Positions 1 to 7,193 of a stretch of DNA of 7,976 nt are shown piece by piece. The stretch is from the NCBI GenBank assembly GCA_030671985.1, contig DAOVHI010000061.1:1-7976 (forward strand), given 5' to 3'. The notes under the pieces are model-generated. The model was not told the origin of the DNA and did no database searches. It saw only the letters and a list, made by a program, of their open reading frames with translations. Position 1 is the first letter of the stretch, and each line of letters starts with the position of its first letter. Position numbers and translations under genes: made by a program. Origin of the DNA: a bacterium (GTDB lineage Bacteria > JAHJDO01).

Positions 1-13
1 CTCTCATAGGAAT

Positions 14-946
14 TTAAGCCTTGTTTCTAAAGAACTCAACTGTGCTTCTAATCCCTTGCTGAATGTCAACAACGGATTCCCAATTGAGTTCTTTTTTTGC
101 CTTGGAAATATCAGGCCTGCGCACTCTTGGATCATCAACCGGCAAGGGCTTAAAGATAATCTTACTTTTGCTTTCTGTTATTTGAATTACTTGTTTTGCA
201 AAATCCAGAATTGTCATTTCAGCCGGATTTCCTATGTTTACAGGAGTGTTCACGCCTGAAAGAAGTAATCTATATATTCCCTCCGCAAGATCGGAGATAT
301 AACAAAAGCTGCGTGTTTGTGTCCCTTTCCCAAAAACCGTAAGCGCCTTATCTCTTAAGGCCTGATTTATAAATGCAGGGACTGCTCTGCCGTCATGTAT
401 CCGCATTCGGGGCCCGTATGTATTGAAAATTCTTACGATTCTTGTTTCAACTTTGTGAAAACGCTGATAAGCCATAGTCATGGATTCTGCAAATCTCTTT
501 GCCTCGTCATAAACCCCGCGAGGTCCAATAGGATTTACGTTCCCCCAATAAGTCTCCGGCTGCGGATTAACTAGAGGATCTCCATATATTTCGGATGTAG
601 AAGCAAGTAAAAAAGTAGCTTTTTTTTCTTTGGCAAGCCCGAGCGCATTATGCGTTCCCAGCGAACCTACTTTTAAGGTTTGAATAGGCAGTTCAAGATA
701 ATCAATCGGGCTTGCAGGAGAGGCAAAATGCAGAATATAATCAAGCCTGCCTTCAATATCAATATAATTAGTGACGTCGTGTTTTATGAATGTAAAATTC
801 TTCTCCTGCCGCATATGAACCATGTTGTCTTCGCTTCCGGTTATTAAGTTATCCACGCAGATCACGCGATAGCCTCTATCTAATAAAAAATCGCAAAGAT
901 GTGACCCTATAAAACCTGCTCCGCCTGTAATCAAAACTGTTTTCAT
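14..946 (-). CDS. uxs: UDP-glucuronate decarboxylase (UDP-xylose synthase, UXS family)
   Basis: A cytoplasmic extended short-chain dehydrogenase/reductase of 310 residues, close to the usual length of bacterial UXS. It converts UDP-glucuronate to UDP-xylose, using bound NAD+ in an oxidation, decarboxylation and re-reduction cycle. Visible motifs: the nucleotide-binding GGAGFIGSH at residues 8-16, the UXS hallmark HFASPASP at 73-80, STSEIYGDP at 116-124 carrying the family's catalytic Glu (E119), [13 protein letters not shown] at 138-150 with the Tyr/Lys pair Y146 and K150, IFNTYGPRM at 173-181, and [11 protein letters not shown] at 210-220. The [10 protein letters not shown] segment at 271-280 fits the substrate-binding arginine region. 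The start is an ATG preceded by AAGGA about nine bases upstream. It overlaps the previous gene's stop by four bases (ATGA), indicating translational coupling. The substrate should come from the ugd product encoded upstream in the same cluster. The main alternative, a dTDP-glucose 4,6-dehydratase, is unlikely given the ASPASP and [10 protein letters not shown] signatures. Confidence 0.93.
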   Translation of the reverse strand: MKTVLITGGAGFIGSHLCDFLLDRGYRVICVDNLITGSEDNMVHMRQEKNFTFIKHDVTNYIDIEGRLDYILHFASPASPIDYLELPIQTLKVGSLGTHNALGLAKEKKATFLLASTSEIYGDPLVNPQPETYWGNVNPIGPRGVYDEAKRFAESMTMAYQRFHKVETRIVRIFNTYGPRMRIHDGRAVPAFINQALRDKALTVFGKGTQTRSFCYISDLAEGIYRLLLSGVNTPVNIGNPAEMTILDFAKQVIQITESKSKIIFKPLPVDDPRVRRPDISKAKKELNWESVVDIQQGIRSTVEFFRNKA

Positions 947-1881
947 GATTTATTGTCCTTATGCCATGCTATGGTCTTTTTTATGCCCTGTTCAAAACTG
1001 GTTTTCAAGCTATACCCCAGCATATTTGTGGCTTTTGATATATCTGCCAAAGAATGTTTTATATCTCCTTTTCTTGGCTCAAGATAATCAGATTTTACCT
1101 TACTTGAAAGTAGATATTTAAGCAGTTTAACCAAATCATTAAGAGACGTCTGTCTGCCGCAGGCACAATTCAATGCTTCGCCAGATGCGCCTTTCGCTTC
1201 AGCGGCCAGCATATTTGCATAAACAACATTGTCTATATACGTGAAATCTCTGGATTGTTCTCCATCGCCATAGATTTGAGGAGCGGTATTATTTAAAAAA
1301 CAAGTTATAAACTTAGGAATAACAGCAGCATACTGGCTGGCTGGATCTTGTCTGGGGCCAAAAACATTAAAATATCTCAAACATAGTGTATCAAGCCCGT
1401 AAACAGAGTAAAAAACGCGACAGTAATATTCACCGGTTAGTTTGCTTACAGCATAGGGAGACAACGGATTGGGTTTCATGTCTTCTTTTTTTGGCAAAGA
1501 AGGAGAGTCCCCGTATGCAGAAGAAGAACCGGCGTAGATAAATTTCCTTATCTTATTTTTCTTCGCAGCAAAAAGCAGGTTTAATGTGCCGTCTATGTTA
1601 ACCTGATTTGCTGTTATCGGATCCTCAACTGACCTTGCTACAGAAGGCAGGGCTGCTTCATGAAAGCAAAGATCAACGCCTTTCATCGCTTTGTCTAAAA
1701 GATTCGTATCTCTTATATCGCCTTCTATAAATTCTATATCATTGATCAAATGGGCGAGATTATTGATATTCCCCGTGGAAAGGTTATCTATTACCCTAAC
1801 TTTTTTGCCGCGACCTACAAGCTCATCCACAATATGAGAACCTATAAAGCCTGCACCGCCTGTTACTAAACAGATACTCAT
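943..1881 (-). CDS. wbpP: NAD-dependent UDP-sugar 4-epimerase, WbpP/TviC type (UDP-GlcNAc(A)/GalNAc(A) 4-epimerase)
   Basis: An extended SDR enzyme of 312 residues, expected to be cytoplasmic. It has GGAGFIGSH at residues 8-16, an aspartate ending the second strand (D32, NAD preference), AGSSSAYGD at 117-125, the catalytic YAVSK pair Y143/K147, [13 protein letters not shown] at 168-180 and [11 protein letters not shown] at 209-219. The combination of AALPSVARS (76-84), [21 protein letters not shown] and [12 protein letters not shown] resembles WbpP and TviC more than the classic galactose enzyme GalE. A small Ser (S277, in KHSLADI) lies where, as I recall, GalE enzymes restricted to unacetylated sugars carry a bulky residue, which would favour N-acetylated substrates. 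It follows a WbpA-type dehydrogenase after a 12-bp gap, so the likely reaction interconverts UDP-GlcNAcA and UDP-GalNAcA. The start ATG has an AAGGA ribosome binding site. Epimerase activity is well supported; the exact substrate is inferred, and plain UDP-Glc/Gal or UDP-GlcA epimerisation is not excluded. Confidence 0.85.
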   Translation of the reverse strand: MSICLVTGGAGFIGSHIVDELVGRGKKVRVIDNLSTGNINNLAHLINDIEFIEGDIRDTNLLDKAMKGVDLCFHEAALPSVARSVEDPITANQVNIDGTLNLLFAAKKNKIRKFIYAGSSSAYGDSPSLPKKEDMKPNPLSPYAVSKLTGEYYCRVFYSVYGLDTLCLRYFNVFGPRQDPASQYAAVIPKFITCFLNNTAPQIYGDGEQSRDFTYIDNVVYANMLAAEAKGASGEALNCACGRQTSLNDLVKLLKYLLSSKVKSDYLEPRKGDIKHSLADISKATNMLGYSLKTSFEQGIKKTIAWHKDNKS

Positions 1882-1893
1882 TTCTATTCCTTC

Positions 1894-3198
1894 TTACAGC
1901 CTAAATACATTCTCAAAATTCCCTTTTAACCCGCTTATTGCATTTCTTGTGTCTAAGACAGCGGATGAATTTTCAACAATAAATTTATAATCATACACAC
2001 TATGATTCGTGACAATAATCGTACAATCAGATTCCTTCAGGGATGATTTATCGAGCTCTTTTGAGCGCATTGACGTACTATCTGTGTTTATCTCCGAAAC
2101 ATGGGGATCATTGAAGCACACATTTGCCCCTTTTTTTAACAGCATATTTATAATTTCTATTGCCGGTGATTCTCTCCAATCCCCCACATCCTTTTTATAA
2201 GCAACCCCGAGTATCAATACGGTTGAACCGTTAATGCTCTTTTTAAAGCTATTTAATATATCTCTTATTTTCCCTATTACATATTTAGGCATTGCCTTAT
2301 TAATCTCGCCGGCAAGCTCTATGAATTTTGCTTCATATCCGTGAAGTCTGGATTTCCATGTAAGATAGAACGGATCAAGCGGAATACAATGTCCGCCTAT
2401 GCCAGGCCCGGGATAGAATGGCATAAATCCAAATGGCTTTGTTGCAGCGGCTCCTATAACTTCCCACACATCTATATCTAAACAATCGCACATTATCGCC
2501 ATCTCATTTACAAGCGCTATATTCACACTGCGAAACGTGTTCTCCAGAAGCTTCACCATTTCAGCTACACGTGAGGAAGAGACGGGAATAATATTGCTAT
2601 TGATCTGCCCGTATAAAGTTTTCGCCGCCAAAGTAGATTGACTATTGATCCCACCTATTACTTTTGGAATATTTGCCGTATTGTATTTTTTATTTCCCGG
2701 ATCCACTCTTTCCGGCGAAAACGCAAGATAGAAGTCTTTTCCCGCTTTTAGTTCGCTTTTCTCCAGTATCGGTTGTATGACTTCGTCTGTTGTTCCCGGA
2801 TACGTGGTGCTCTCCAATACAATTAATTGTTCCTCTTTTAGAGTTTTTGCTATCTTTTTAGACGCATCGATTATATAGGAAATATCCGGTTCCTTTGTTT
2901 TTCGCAATGGTGTCGGAACACACATTATAATAGCGTCCTGCCTGCTAAGAACCCCGTAATCTGTCGTTGCCTGAAAAGATTTCTCTTTCACATATAATTT
3001 AATCTCTGAAGATTTCACGTCTCCAATATATGAAACCCCTTTGCTAACGCTTTTCACTCTCTTTTTATCAACATCTATGCCCGTTACGCAAAACCCTTTT
3101 TTTGCGAACTCCATACACAAAGGAAGCCCCACATATCCCAAACCAATTACCGCAATTTGGGCTTTTTTATTTTTTATTTTGTGAATTAAGCTTGACAT
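1894..3198 (-). CDS. wbpA: UDP-N-acetyl-D-glucosamine 6-dehydrogenase, WbpA/TviB type
   Basis: A three-domain nucleotide-sugar dehydrogenase of 434 residues that oxidises C6 of a UDP-hexose to the uronic acid in two NAD+-dependent steps. The N-terminal Rossmann domain has GLGYVGLPL at residues 19-27 and D42. Next come VPTP (94-97), LESTTYPGT (128-136), FSPERVDPGN (160-169), the central helix with K216 and N220 (MVKLLEN), and the active-site loop PGPGIGGHCIPLDPFYLTWK ending at 282, with catalytic Cys271. The C-terminal UDP-binding domain contains LGVAYKKDVGDWRESPA (330-346). GGHCIPLDPFYLTWK followed by ELAGEIN closely matches WbpA-type UDP-GlcNAc dehydrogenases and differs from the GGSCFPKD loop of the neighbouring Ugd. 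A ManNAc-specific WecC role is a less likely alternative. The ATG lies inside the 3' end of ugd (13-bp overlap), behind an AGGGAACGGAAAAG purine run. The epimerase that follows probably uses its product. Confidence 0.88.
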   Translation of the reverse strand: MSSLIHKIKNKKAQIAVIGLGYVGLPLCMEFAKKGFCVTGIDVDKKRVKSVSKGVSYIGDVKSSEIKLYVKEKSFQATTDYGVLSRQDAIIMCVPTPLRKTKEPDISYIIDASKKIAKTLKEEQLIVLESTTYPGTTDEVIQPILEKSELKAGKDFYLAFSPERVDPGNKKYNTANIPKVIGGINSQSTLAAKTLYGQINSNIIPVSSSRVAEMVKLLENTFRSVNIALVNEMAIMCDCLDIDVWEVIGAAATKPFGFMPFYPGPGIGGHCIPLDPFYLTWKSRLHGYEAKFIELAGEINKAMPKYVIGKIRDILNSFKKSINGSTVLILGVAYKKDVGDWRESPAIEIINMLLKKGANVCFNDPHVSEINTDSTSMRSKELDKSSLKESDCTIIVTNHSVYDYKFIVENSSAVLDTRNAISGLKGNFENVFRL

Positions 3199-4496
3199 CT
3201 TTTCCGTTCCCTTCCAATGCTCTTATAAACAAAACCGAGCTTTTTCATTTTTTCAGGGTCATATATATTGCGGCCGTCAATAATCACTGAATGATTAAGC
3301 AGGCTTTTTATCTTTTCAAGATCCAGTTTCTCAAACTCCGGCCAGTCTGTAATTATAACAAGCGCGTCGCTGTCTTTTGCCGCACAATAAGGGTCTTTGC
3401 AATATTGTACATTCTTTAAGATTTTCTTTGCTGCGCACCCGGCCACAGGATCATATGCTTTAATCTTTGCGCCCTCTTGCTGAAGCTTGTTTATAATATA
3501 TATTGAAGGCGCCTCTCTCATGTCGTCGGTGTTCGGCTTGAAAGAAAGCCCCAATATCCCTATGGTTTTATTATTCACAACCCACATTGCCTGCTTTATT
3601 TTCCTGACTAAATCTTCTTTTTGCATTCTGTTGACGCCTTCAACAGACTTGAGTATTTCAAAGTCGTATCCTGACTCTTCAGCTATTTTGACAAACGCAG
3701 AAACATCCTTTGGGAAACAAGAGCCTCCATAACCTATGCCGGCGCACAGAAAACTTTTCCCTATCCTTTTATCAAGCCCCATGCCCTCCGCAACTTTTTC
3801 AACATCAGCTCCTACCCGTTCGCATATATTGGCGATTGAATTAATATAAGATATCTTAAGCGCAAGATATGAATTCGACGCGTGTTTAATAATTTCTGCG
3901 CTCTTTATATCCGTAACAACTATTGGAGCATTAAGCGGCTGATATAATTTCGTCATTATTTTTTCTGCTTTTTCGCTTTCAACTCCGATTACAATCCTGT
4001 CTGGATGCATAAAATCAGATATTGCGGAACCCTCCCTTAGAAATTCAGGATTGGAAACAACATCAAAATCAACGTCATGTATGTTGTTCTGCTTCACTGT
4101 CTGCCTGACCCATTCTCCGGTATGTACAGGAACTGTGCTTTTTTCAACAATTACTCTGTAGCTGTCCATTGCCTTTGCCACGCTCTGAGACACAGCTTCA
4201 ACATAGGATAGATCTGCCTCTCCACTCTTTTTTGAAGGAGTTCCAACTGCAATAAAGATTATCTCGGAATTTTCTACACCTTCAGAAACCTCTGTAGTAA
4301 AAGAAATCCTTTTTTCACTCAGATTTCGTTCAACCATTTCCTCCAGCCCGGGCTCATATATAGGAATAATGCCTTTTTTTAATCCTTCTATTTTCTCTTT
4401 ATCAATATCCACACATATTACGTTGTTACCAATATCCGCCAGACATATACCCGTTACAAGCCCCACATAACCTGTTCCTATCACACATACACGCAT
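3186..4496 (-). CDS. ugd: UDP-glucose 6-dehydrogenase
   Basis: A cytoplasmic enzyme of 436 residues, typical for bacterial Ugd, that oxidises UDP-glucose to UDP-glucuronate with two NAD+. Visible in order: Rossmann motif GTGYVGLVTG at 7-16 with D30 ending the second strand; YEPGLEEM at 47-54; FIAVGTPS at 81-88; VEKSTVPV at 117-124; NPEFLREGSA at 149-158 with the catalytic-region Glu; the helix IIKHASNSYLA at 202-212 with K204 and N208; the active-site loop GIGYGGSCFPKD at 253-264 with nucleophile Cys260; and the C-terminal domain motif LGLSFKPNTDDMREAPS at 315-331. Together these mark the GT-type UDP-glucose enzyme rather than the GDP-mannose or UDP-GlcNAc enzymes. Its ATG shares one base with the stop of the preceding small membrane-protein gene (TAATG), and no strong ribosome binding site precedes it, so it may depend on coupled translation. 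UDP-glucuronate can feed the UXS decarboxylase three genes downstream. Confidence 0.95.
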   Translation of the reverse strand: MRVCVIGTGYVGLVTGICLADIGNNVICVDIDKEKIEGLKKGIIPIYEPGLEEMVERNLSEKRISFTTEVSEGVENSEIIFIAVGTPSKKSGEADLSYVEAVSQSVAKAMDSYRVIVEKSTVPVHTGEWVRQTVKQNNIHDVDFDVVSNPEFLREGSAISDFMHPDRIVIGVESEKAEKIMTKLYQPLNAPIVVTDIKSAEIIKHASNSYLALKISYINSIANICERVGADVEKVAEGMGLDKRIGKSFLCAGIGYGGSCFPKDVSAFVKIAEESGYDFEILKSVEGVNRMQKEDLVRKIKQAMWVVNNKTIGILGLSFKPNTDDMREAPSIYIINKLQQEGAKIKAYDPVAGCAAKKILKNVQYCKDPYCAAKDSDALVIITDWPEFEKLDLEKIKSLLNHSVIIDGRNIYDPEKMKKLGFVYKSIGRERKRCQA

Positions 4497-4690
4497 TACT
4501 TTTTATCTCGCTTGGAAAAATGGGTAAGTCCGAATTTGAGAAACTCTGTAGCATTCCCCGATATTTTCTTGAGCTCTTCCATAATTACGCCCATCCTAAT
4601 TTCTAGACTTATTATTAAAAAAAGAAGCAAAACAATAATTACGCTTGTTACAACTACAAAATAAAATTCAAAACTGCTTAATATCTCCAT
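4496..4690 (-). CDS. Small single-pass membrane protein of unknown function
   Basis: A 64-residue protein that I do not recognise. A short N-terminus (residues 1-9) leads into a strongly hydrophobic stretch at about 10-28, rich in Val, Leu and Ile, long enough to cross the membrane once. The remainder (about 30-64) is charged, with a possible amphipathic helix around IRMGVIMEELKKI (31-43) and a basic end (SKRDKK). The positive-inside rule predicts that this tail is cytoplasmic. It has no signal-peptidase site or lipobox, and no catalytic motif. The gene looks real. Its ATG is preceded by a strong GGGAGGGG ribosome binding site, it is the first gene after the only intergenic gap, and its TAA overlaps the ugd ATG by one base (TAATG). 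Context suggests a link to surface-polysaccharide synthesis, for example a membrane tether or modulator, but that is speculation. Confidence 0.75.
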   Translation of the reverse strand: MEILSSFEFYFVVVTSVIIVLLLFLIISLEIRMGVIMEELKKISGNATEFLKFGLTHFSKRDKK

Positions 4691-4699
4691 CTCAACAAA

Positions 4700-4707
4700 C
4701 CCCTCCC
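4700..4707 (-). promoter_or_regulatory. Strong Shine-Dalgarno for the small membrane-protein gene
   Basis: On the minus strand this reads GGGAGGGG and ends nine bases before the ATG at 4690. It matches the anti-Shine-Dalgarno core and is one of the clearest ribosome binding sites in the window. It supports both the chosen start and the reality of this short gene, and through stop-start overlap it may also drive ugd translation. Confidence 0.7.
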
Positions 4708-4715
4708 ATAAATTT

Positions 4716-4749
4716 AGTATATTCTACATTAAGCCTTTTAATAGTACAA
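4716..4749 (-). promoter_or_regulatory. Candidate sigma70-type promoter ahead of the sugar-nucleotide genes
   Basis: In the 64-bp gap after lepB, the minus strand carries TTGTAC (4749-4744), then 17 bases, then TAGAAT (4726-4721). The second box matches five of six positions of TATAAT; the first matches only the TTG of TTGACA. An overlapping TATACT at 4721-4716 also matches five of six but lacks a well-placed upstream box. The site lies about 30 bases before the small membrane-protein gene. AT-rich DNA yields such matches easily, so this is only a candidate. No terminator separates it from lepB, so read-through from the upstream genes is also possible. Confidence 0.35.
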
Positions 4750-4754
4750 TAAAG

Positions 4755-5399
4755 TTACCTTATTACACGCATTTTTATTAAAGGCCAGTGTACAAAGAAC
4801 GCCCTGCCCAACAAGTTCTTCTTGGGAACAAAGCCCCAAAATCGCGAATCACTGCTGCTTTTTGTATTGTCCCCCATAACAAAATACGCATCATCAGGTA
4901 TTTTAATCACGCCTTCTCCATACATTCCTTCATTGTAATAATATCGTTCTGCTATTTTGGGGATATTCAGCTTTTCTCCGTTTATAAAAACACTCCCGTT
5001 TTTTATCTCTATTGTCTCCATGGGAAGACCTATCAACCTTTTTATGAAGTTTTTTTTGGGGTTAACGGGATACACAAAAACTATAACATCTCCTCTCTTT
5101 GGCTTTGTAAAATAGTATATAAACTTGTTTACCATAATGTGGTTCCCTACGTTCAGCGCAGGAATCATTGATCCGGTTGGGATTGCAAAAGTCTGCACAA
5201 TAAAAGTAACAATTATTAGCGCAAGAATAGATGCAGATCTTGCAGAATCCACATACTCAAAAATAAATTCGAGCGCTTTTTTGCGCTTAGAGTTCCCTTT
5301 CTCTCTTTTGATAAAATATCTTAAGATAATAACTGCCGCAATCAATCCTATCGCGAGATAGAAGATATGCATCGGCACTTTTTTAATTAATATATTCAT
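4755..5399 (-). CDS. lepB: Signal peptidase I
   Basis: The membrane-bound serine endopeptidase (S26 family) that removes Sec and Tat signal peptides from exported proteins. The protein has 214 residues. Two hydrophobic segments are visible, about residues 11-30 and 56-73, separated by a very basic loop (31-41) that would lie in the cytoplasm; the catalytic domain follows outside the membrane. Conserved boxes: PTGSMIPAL at 74-82 with nucleophile Ser77, KRGDVIVF at 101-108, NFIKRLIGLP at 117-126 with general-base Lys120, and the C-terminal MGDNTKSSSDSRFWG at 175-189. All catalytic elements are intact. Two membrane spans recall E. coli LepB, but the catalytic domain is shorter. The ATG follows the lepA stop with no gap (TGAATG) and has AGGG eight bases upstream. 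The lepA-lepB order is found in many bacteria. The exported DUF3108 protein encoded first in this cluster is a likely substrate. Confidence 0.96.
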   Translation of the reverse strand: MNILIKKVPMHIFYLAIGLIAAVIILRYFIKREKGNSKRKKALEFIFEYVDSARSASILALIIVTFIVQTFAIPTGSMIPALNVGNHIMVNKFIYYFTKPKRGDVIVFVYPVNPKKNFIKRLIGLPMETIEIKNGSVFINGEKLNIPKIAERYYYNEGMYGEGVIKIPDDAYFVMGDNTKSSSDSRFWGFVPKKNLLGRAFFVHWPLIKMRVIR

Positions 5400-7193
5400 T
5401 CAACTAGCCCTGATCATAGCCACAAACGCTTCTTGTGGAATAGAAACACTTCCTATTTGTTTCATTCTCTTTTTGCCTTTCTTCTGTTTCTCCAAAAGCT
5501 TTCTTTTTCTCGTAACATCTCCCCCATATAGTTTGGCAATAACATCTTTTCTCAAAGGAGAAATGGTTTCTCTTGCGATAACCTTGCTTCCTATCGCTGC
5601 CTGAATAGCAATACTTATAAGCTGCTTTGGTATTGTCTGTTTTAGTCTGCTTGTCAGATCCCTTCCCCGATAATAAGCCTTATCTCTATGCACCATAGAA
5701 GACATCGCAGCCACCGACTCTCCGTTTATTAATATGTCAAGCTTGACTATGTCCGCTTCCCTATAACCAATATACTCATAATCCATTGAACCGTATCCTT
5801 TCGTTATAGATTTTAGCCTGTCGTAAAAATCCGTTATCATTTCCGTAAGAGGCATCTCATAAACCAACATTGCTGATTTTTCGTTTATATAATCAATGCT
5901 CTTATATATACTCCTTTTACTTTGGCAAAGCTCCATAACTCCGCCGACATACTCTTTTGGCACAATGAGCATTGCTCTTACATATGGCTCTTTTATGTTT
6001 TCTATATGTGACGGATCAGAAAGCTCCGATGGATTATGTATTTCAACTGCTTGTCCGTTAAGCTTCTTTACCTTATAACTGACATTCGGTATGGTAATGA
6101 TAAGGTTAAGGTTGTATTCCCGCTCAAGTCGTTCCTGAATAATATCCATATGCAGCAATCCCAGAAATCCGCACCTGAACCCATACCCTAAAGAAGGCAG
6201 GCTCTCAGCCTGATAGCTAAAAGACGCATCGTTGAGCGATAATTTTCCAAGAGCGTCCCTTAGCGCATCCACATCCGCAGAATTTACAGGGTAAAGACCG
6301 CAGAATACAAACGGCTTTGCTTTTTTGTATCCGGGCAGTGTAGACTTAGCAGGATTAGCCGCGCTTGTGATAGTATCTCCTATCGTTGCGTCTGAAACAT
6401 TTTTCATATTAGCCATTACGTACCCCACTTCGCCTGCGGAAAGCTTGTCTATTCGCATCATATTCGGCTTAAACACACCAACTTCATCAACTTCATATAC
6501 TTTATTTGTTCCCATTATTCTGATTTTCATTGAAGCATAAATCTCTCCATTGACAACGCGAACATATGTAATCACTCCTCTGTATGTATCGAAATTTGAA
6601 TCAAAAATTAAACATTGAAGAGACGAGCCCAATTGCCCGCTAGGGCAAGGAATCCTGCTTACTACTGCTTCCAAAATCTCCTCCGTGCCAATCCCTTCTT
6701 TCGCGCTTGCCAATATAATATCTTTGCTATCCAGCCCGATATTGTTGAGCTGCGCCTTCGCGCCTTCTATATCTGCATGATTCTGGTCTATTTTATTTAT
6801 TACGGGAATTACCGTTAAATTCGCATCCAATGCCAGATAAAGATTTGCCATTGTCTGAGCCTGAATACCCTGCGCCGCGTCCACCAGAAGAATCGCCCCT
6901 TCACAAGCTTTCATGCTTCTTGATACTTCATAACTGAAGTCCACATGCCCCGGCGTATCTATAAGATTTAATACATAGGACTTGTTATCTTTGTGCCCAT
7001 AATCTATCCTTACCGCTCTGGCTTTTATTGTTATGCCACGTTCTCTTTCTAAATCCATATCGTCCAGAACTTGTTCCTGAAACAATCTATCGTCTATTGT
7101 GTTTGTGTATTGAAGAATTCTGTCTGCCAATGTAGACTTTCCATGATCTATATGAGCAATGATGCAAAAATTTCTAATATTCTCTATTGTCAT
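5400..7193 (-). CDS. lepA: Elongation factor 4 (LepA), ribosome-associated GTPase
   Basis: A translational GTPase related to EF-G that binds the ribosome and has been proposed to back-translocate stalled ribosomes or to help 30S biogenesis. It has 597 residues from the ATG, the usual LepA length, and is complete. Numbered from that ATG, the GTPase motifs are AHIDHGKST (13-21), RGITIKA (52-58), DTPGH (79-83), NKID (133-136) and SAKEG (163-167). The LepA-specific [17 protein letters not shown] follows at about 287-303, then [14 protein letters not shown] (338-351), and the basic C-terminal domain with [15 protein letters not shown] (545-559) and [17 protein letters not shown] (574-590). The ATG at 7193 is chosen because its A is the last base of the preceding gene's TGA (TGATG). 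A TTG one codon earlier (7196) is possible and would add one Met. Only a weak GAG precedes the start, so translation is probably coupled to the upstream gene. Confidence 0.97.
   Translation of the reverse strand: MTIENIRNFCIIAHIDHGKSTLADRILQYTNTIDDRLFQEQVLDDMDLERERGITIKARAVRIDYGHKDNKSYVLNLIDTPGHVDFSYEVSRSMKACEGAILLVDAAQGIQAQTMANLYLALDANLTVIPVINKIDQNHADIEGAKAQLNNIGLDSKDIILASAKEGIGTEEILEAVVSRIPCPSGQLGSSLQCLIFDSNFDTYRGVITYVRVVNGEIYASMKIRIMGTNKVYEVDEVGVFKPNMMRIDKLSAGEVGYVMANMKNVSDATIGDTITSAANPAKSTLPGYKKAKPFVFCGLYPVNSADVDALRDALGKLSLNDASFSYQAESLPSLGYGFRCGFLGLLHMDIIQERLEREYNLNLIITIPNVSYKVKKLNGQAVEIHNPSELSDPSHIENIKEPYVRAMLIVPKEYVGGVMELCQSKRSIYKSIDYINEKSAMLVYEMPLTEMITDFYDRLKSITKGYGSMDYEYIGYREADIVKLDILINGESVAAMSSMVHRDKAYYRGRDLTSRLKQTIPKQLISIAIQAAIGSKVIARETISPLRKDVIAKLYGGDVTRKRKLLEKQKKGKKRMKQIGSVSIPQEAFVAMIRAS

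Noticed and set aside
14-4496. Genomic island or recent transfer of the sugar-nucleotide genes
   Set aside because: There are no integrase, transposase, tRNA or flanking repeats, and base composition looks similar to the lepA-lepB block by eye.
4728-4742. Inverted repeat ATTAA-AAGGC-TTAAT after lepB as a terminator
   Set aside because: The stem is only five A/T pairs with no following T-tract on the minus strand, too weak for an intrinsic terminator.
4788-5171. Plus-strand 127-residue frame opposite lepB
   Set aside because: It lies wholly antisense to a clear signal peptidase gene and shows no recognisable domain; it is a by-product of the coding strand.
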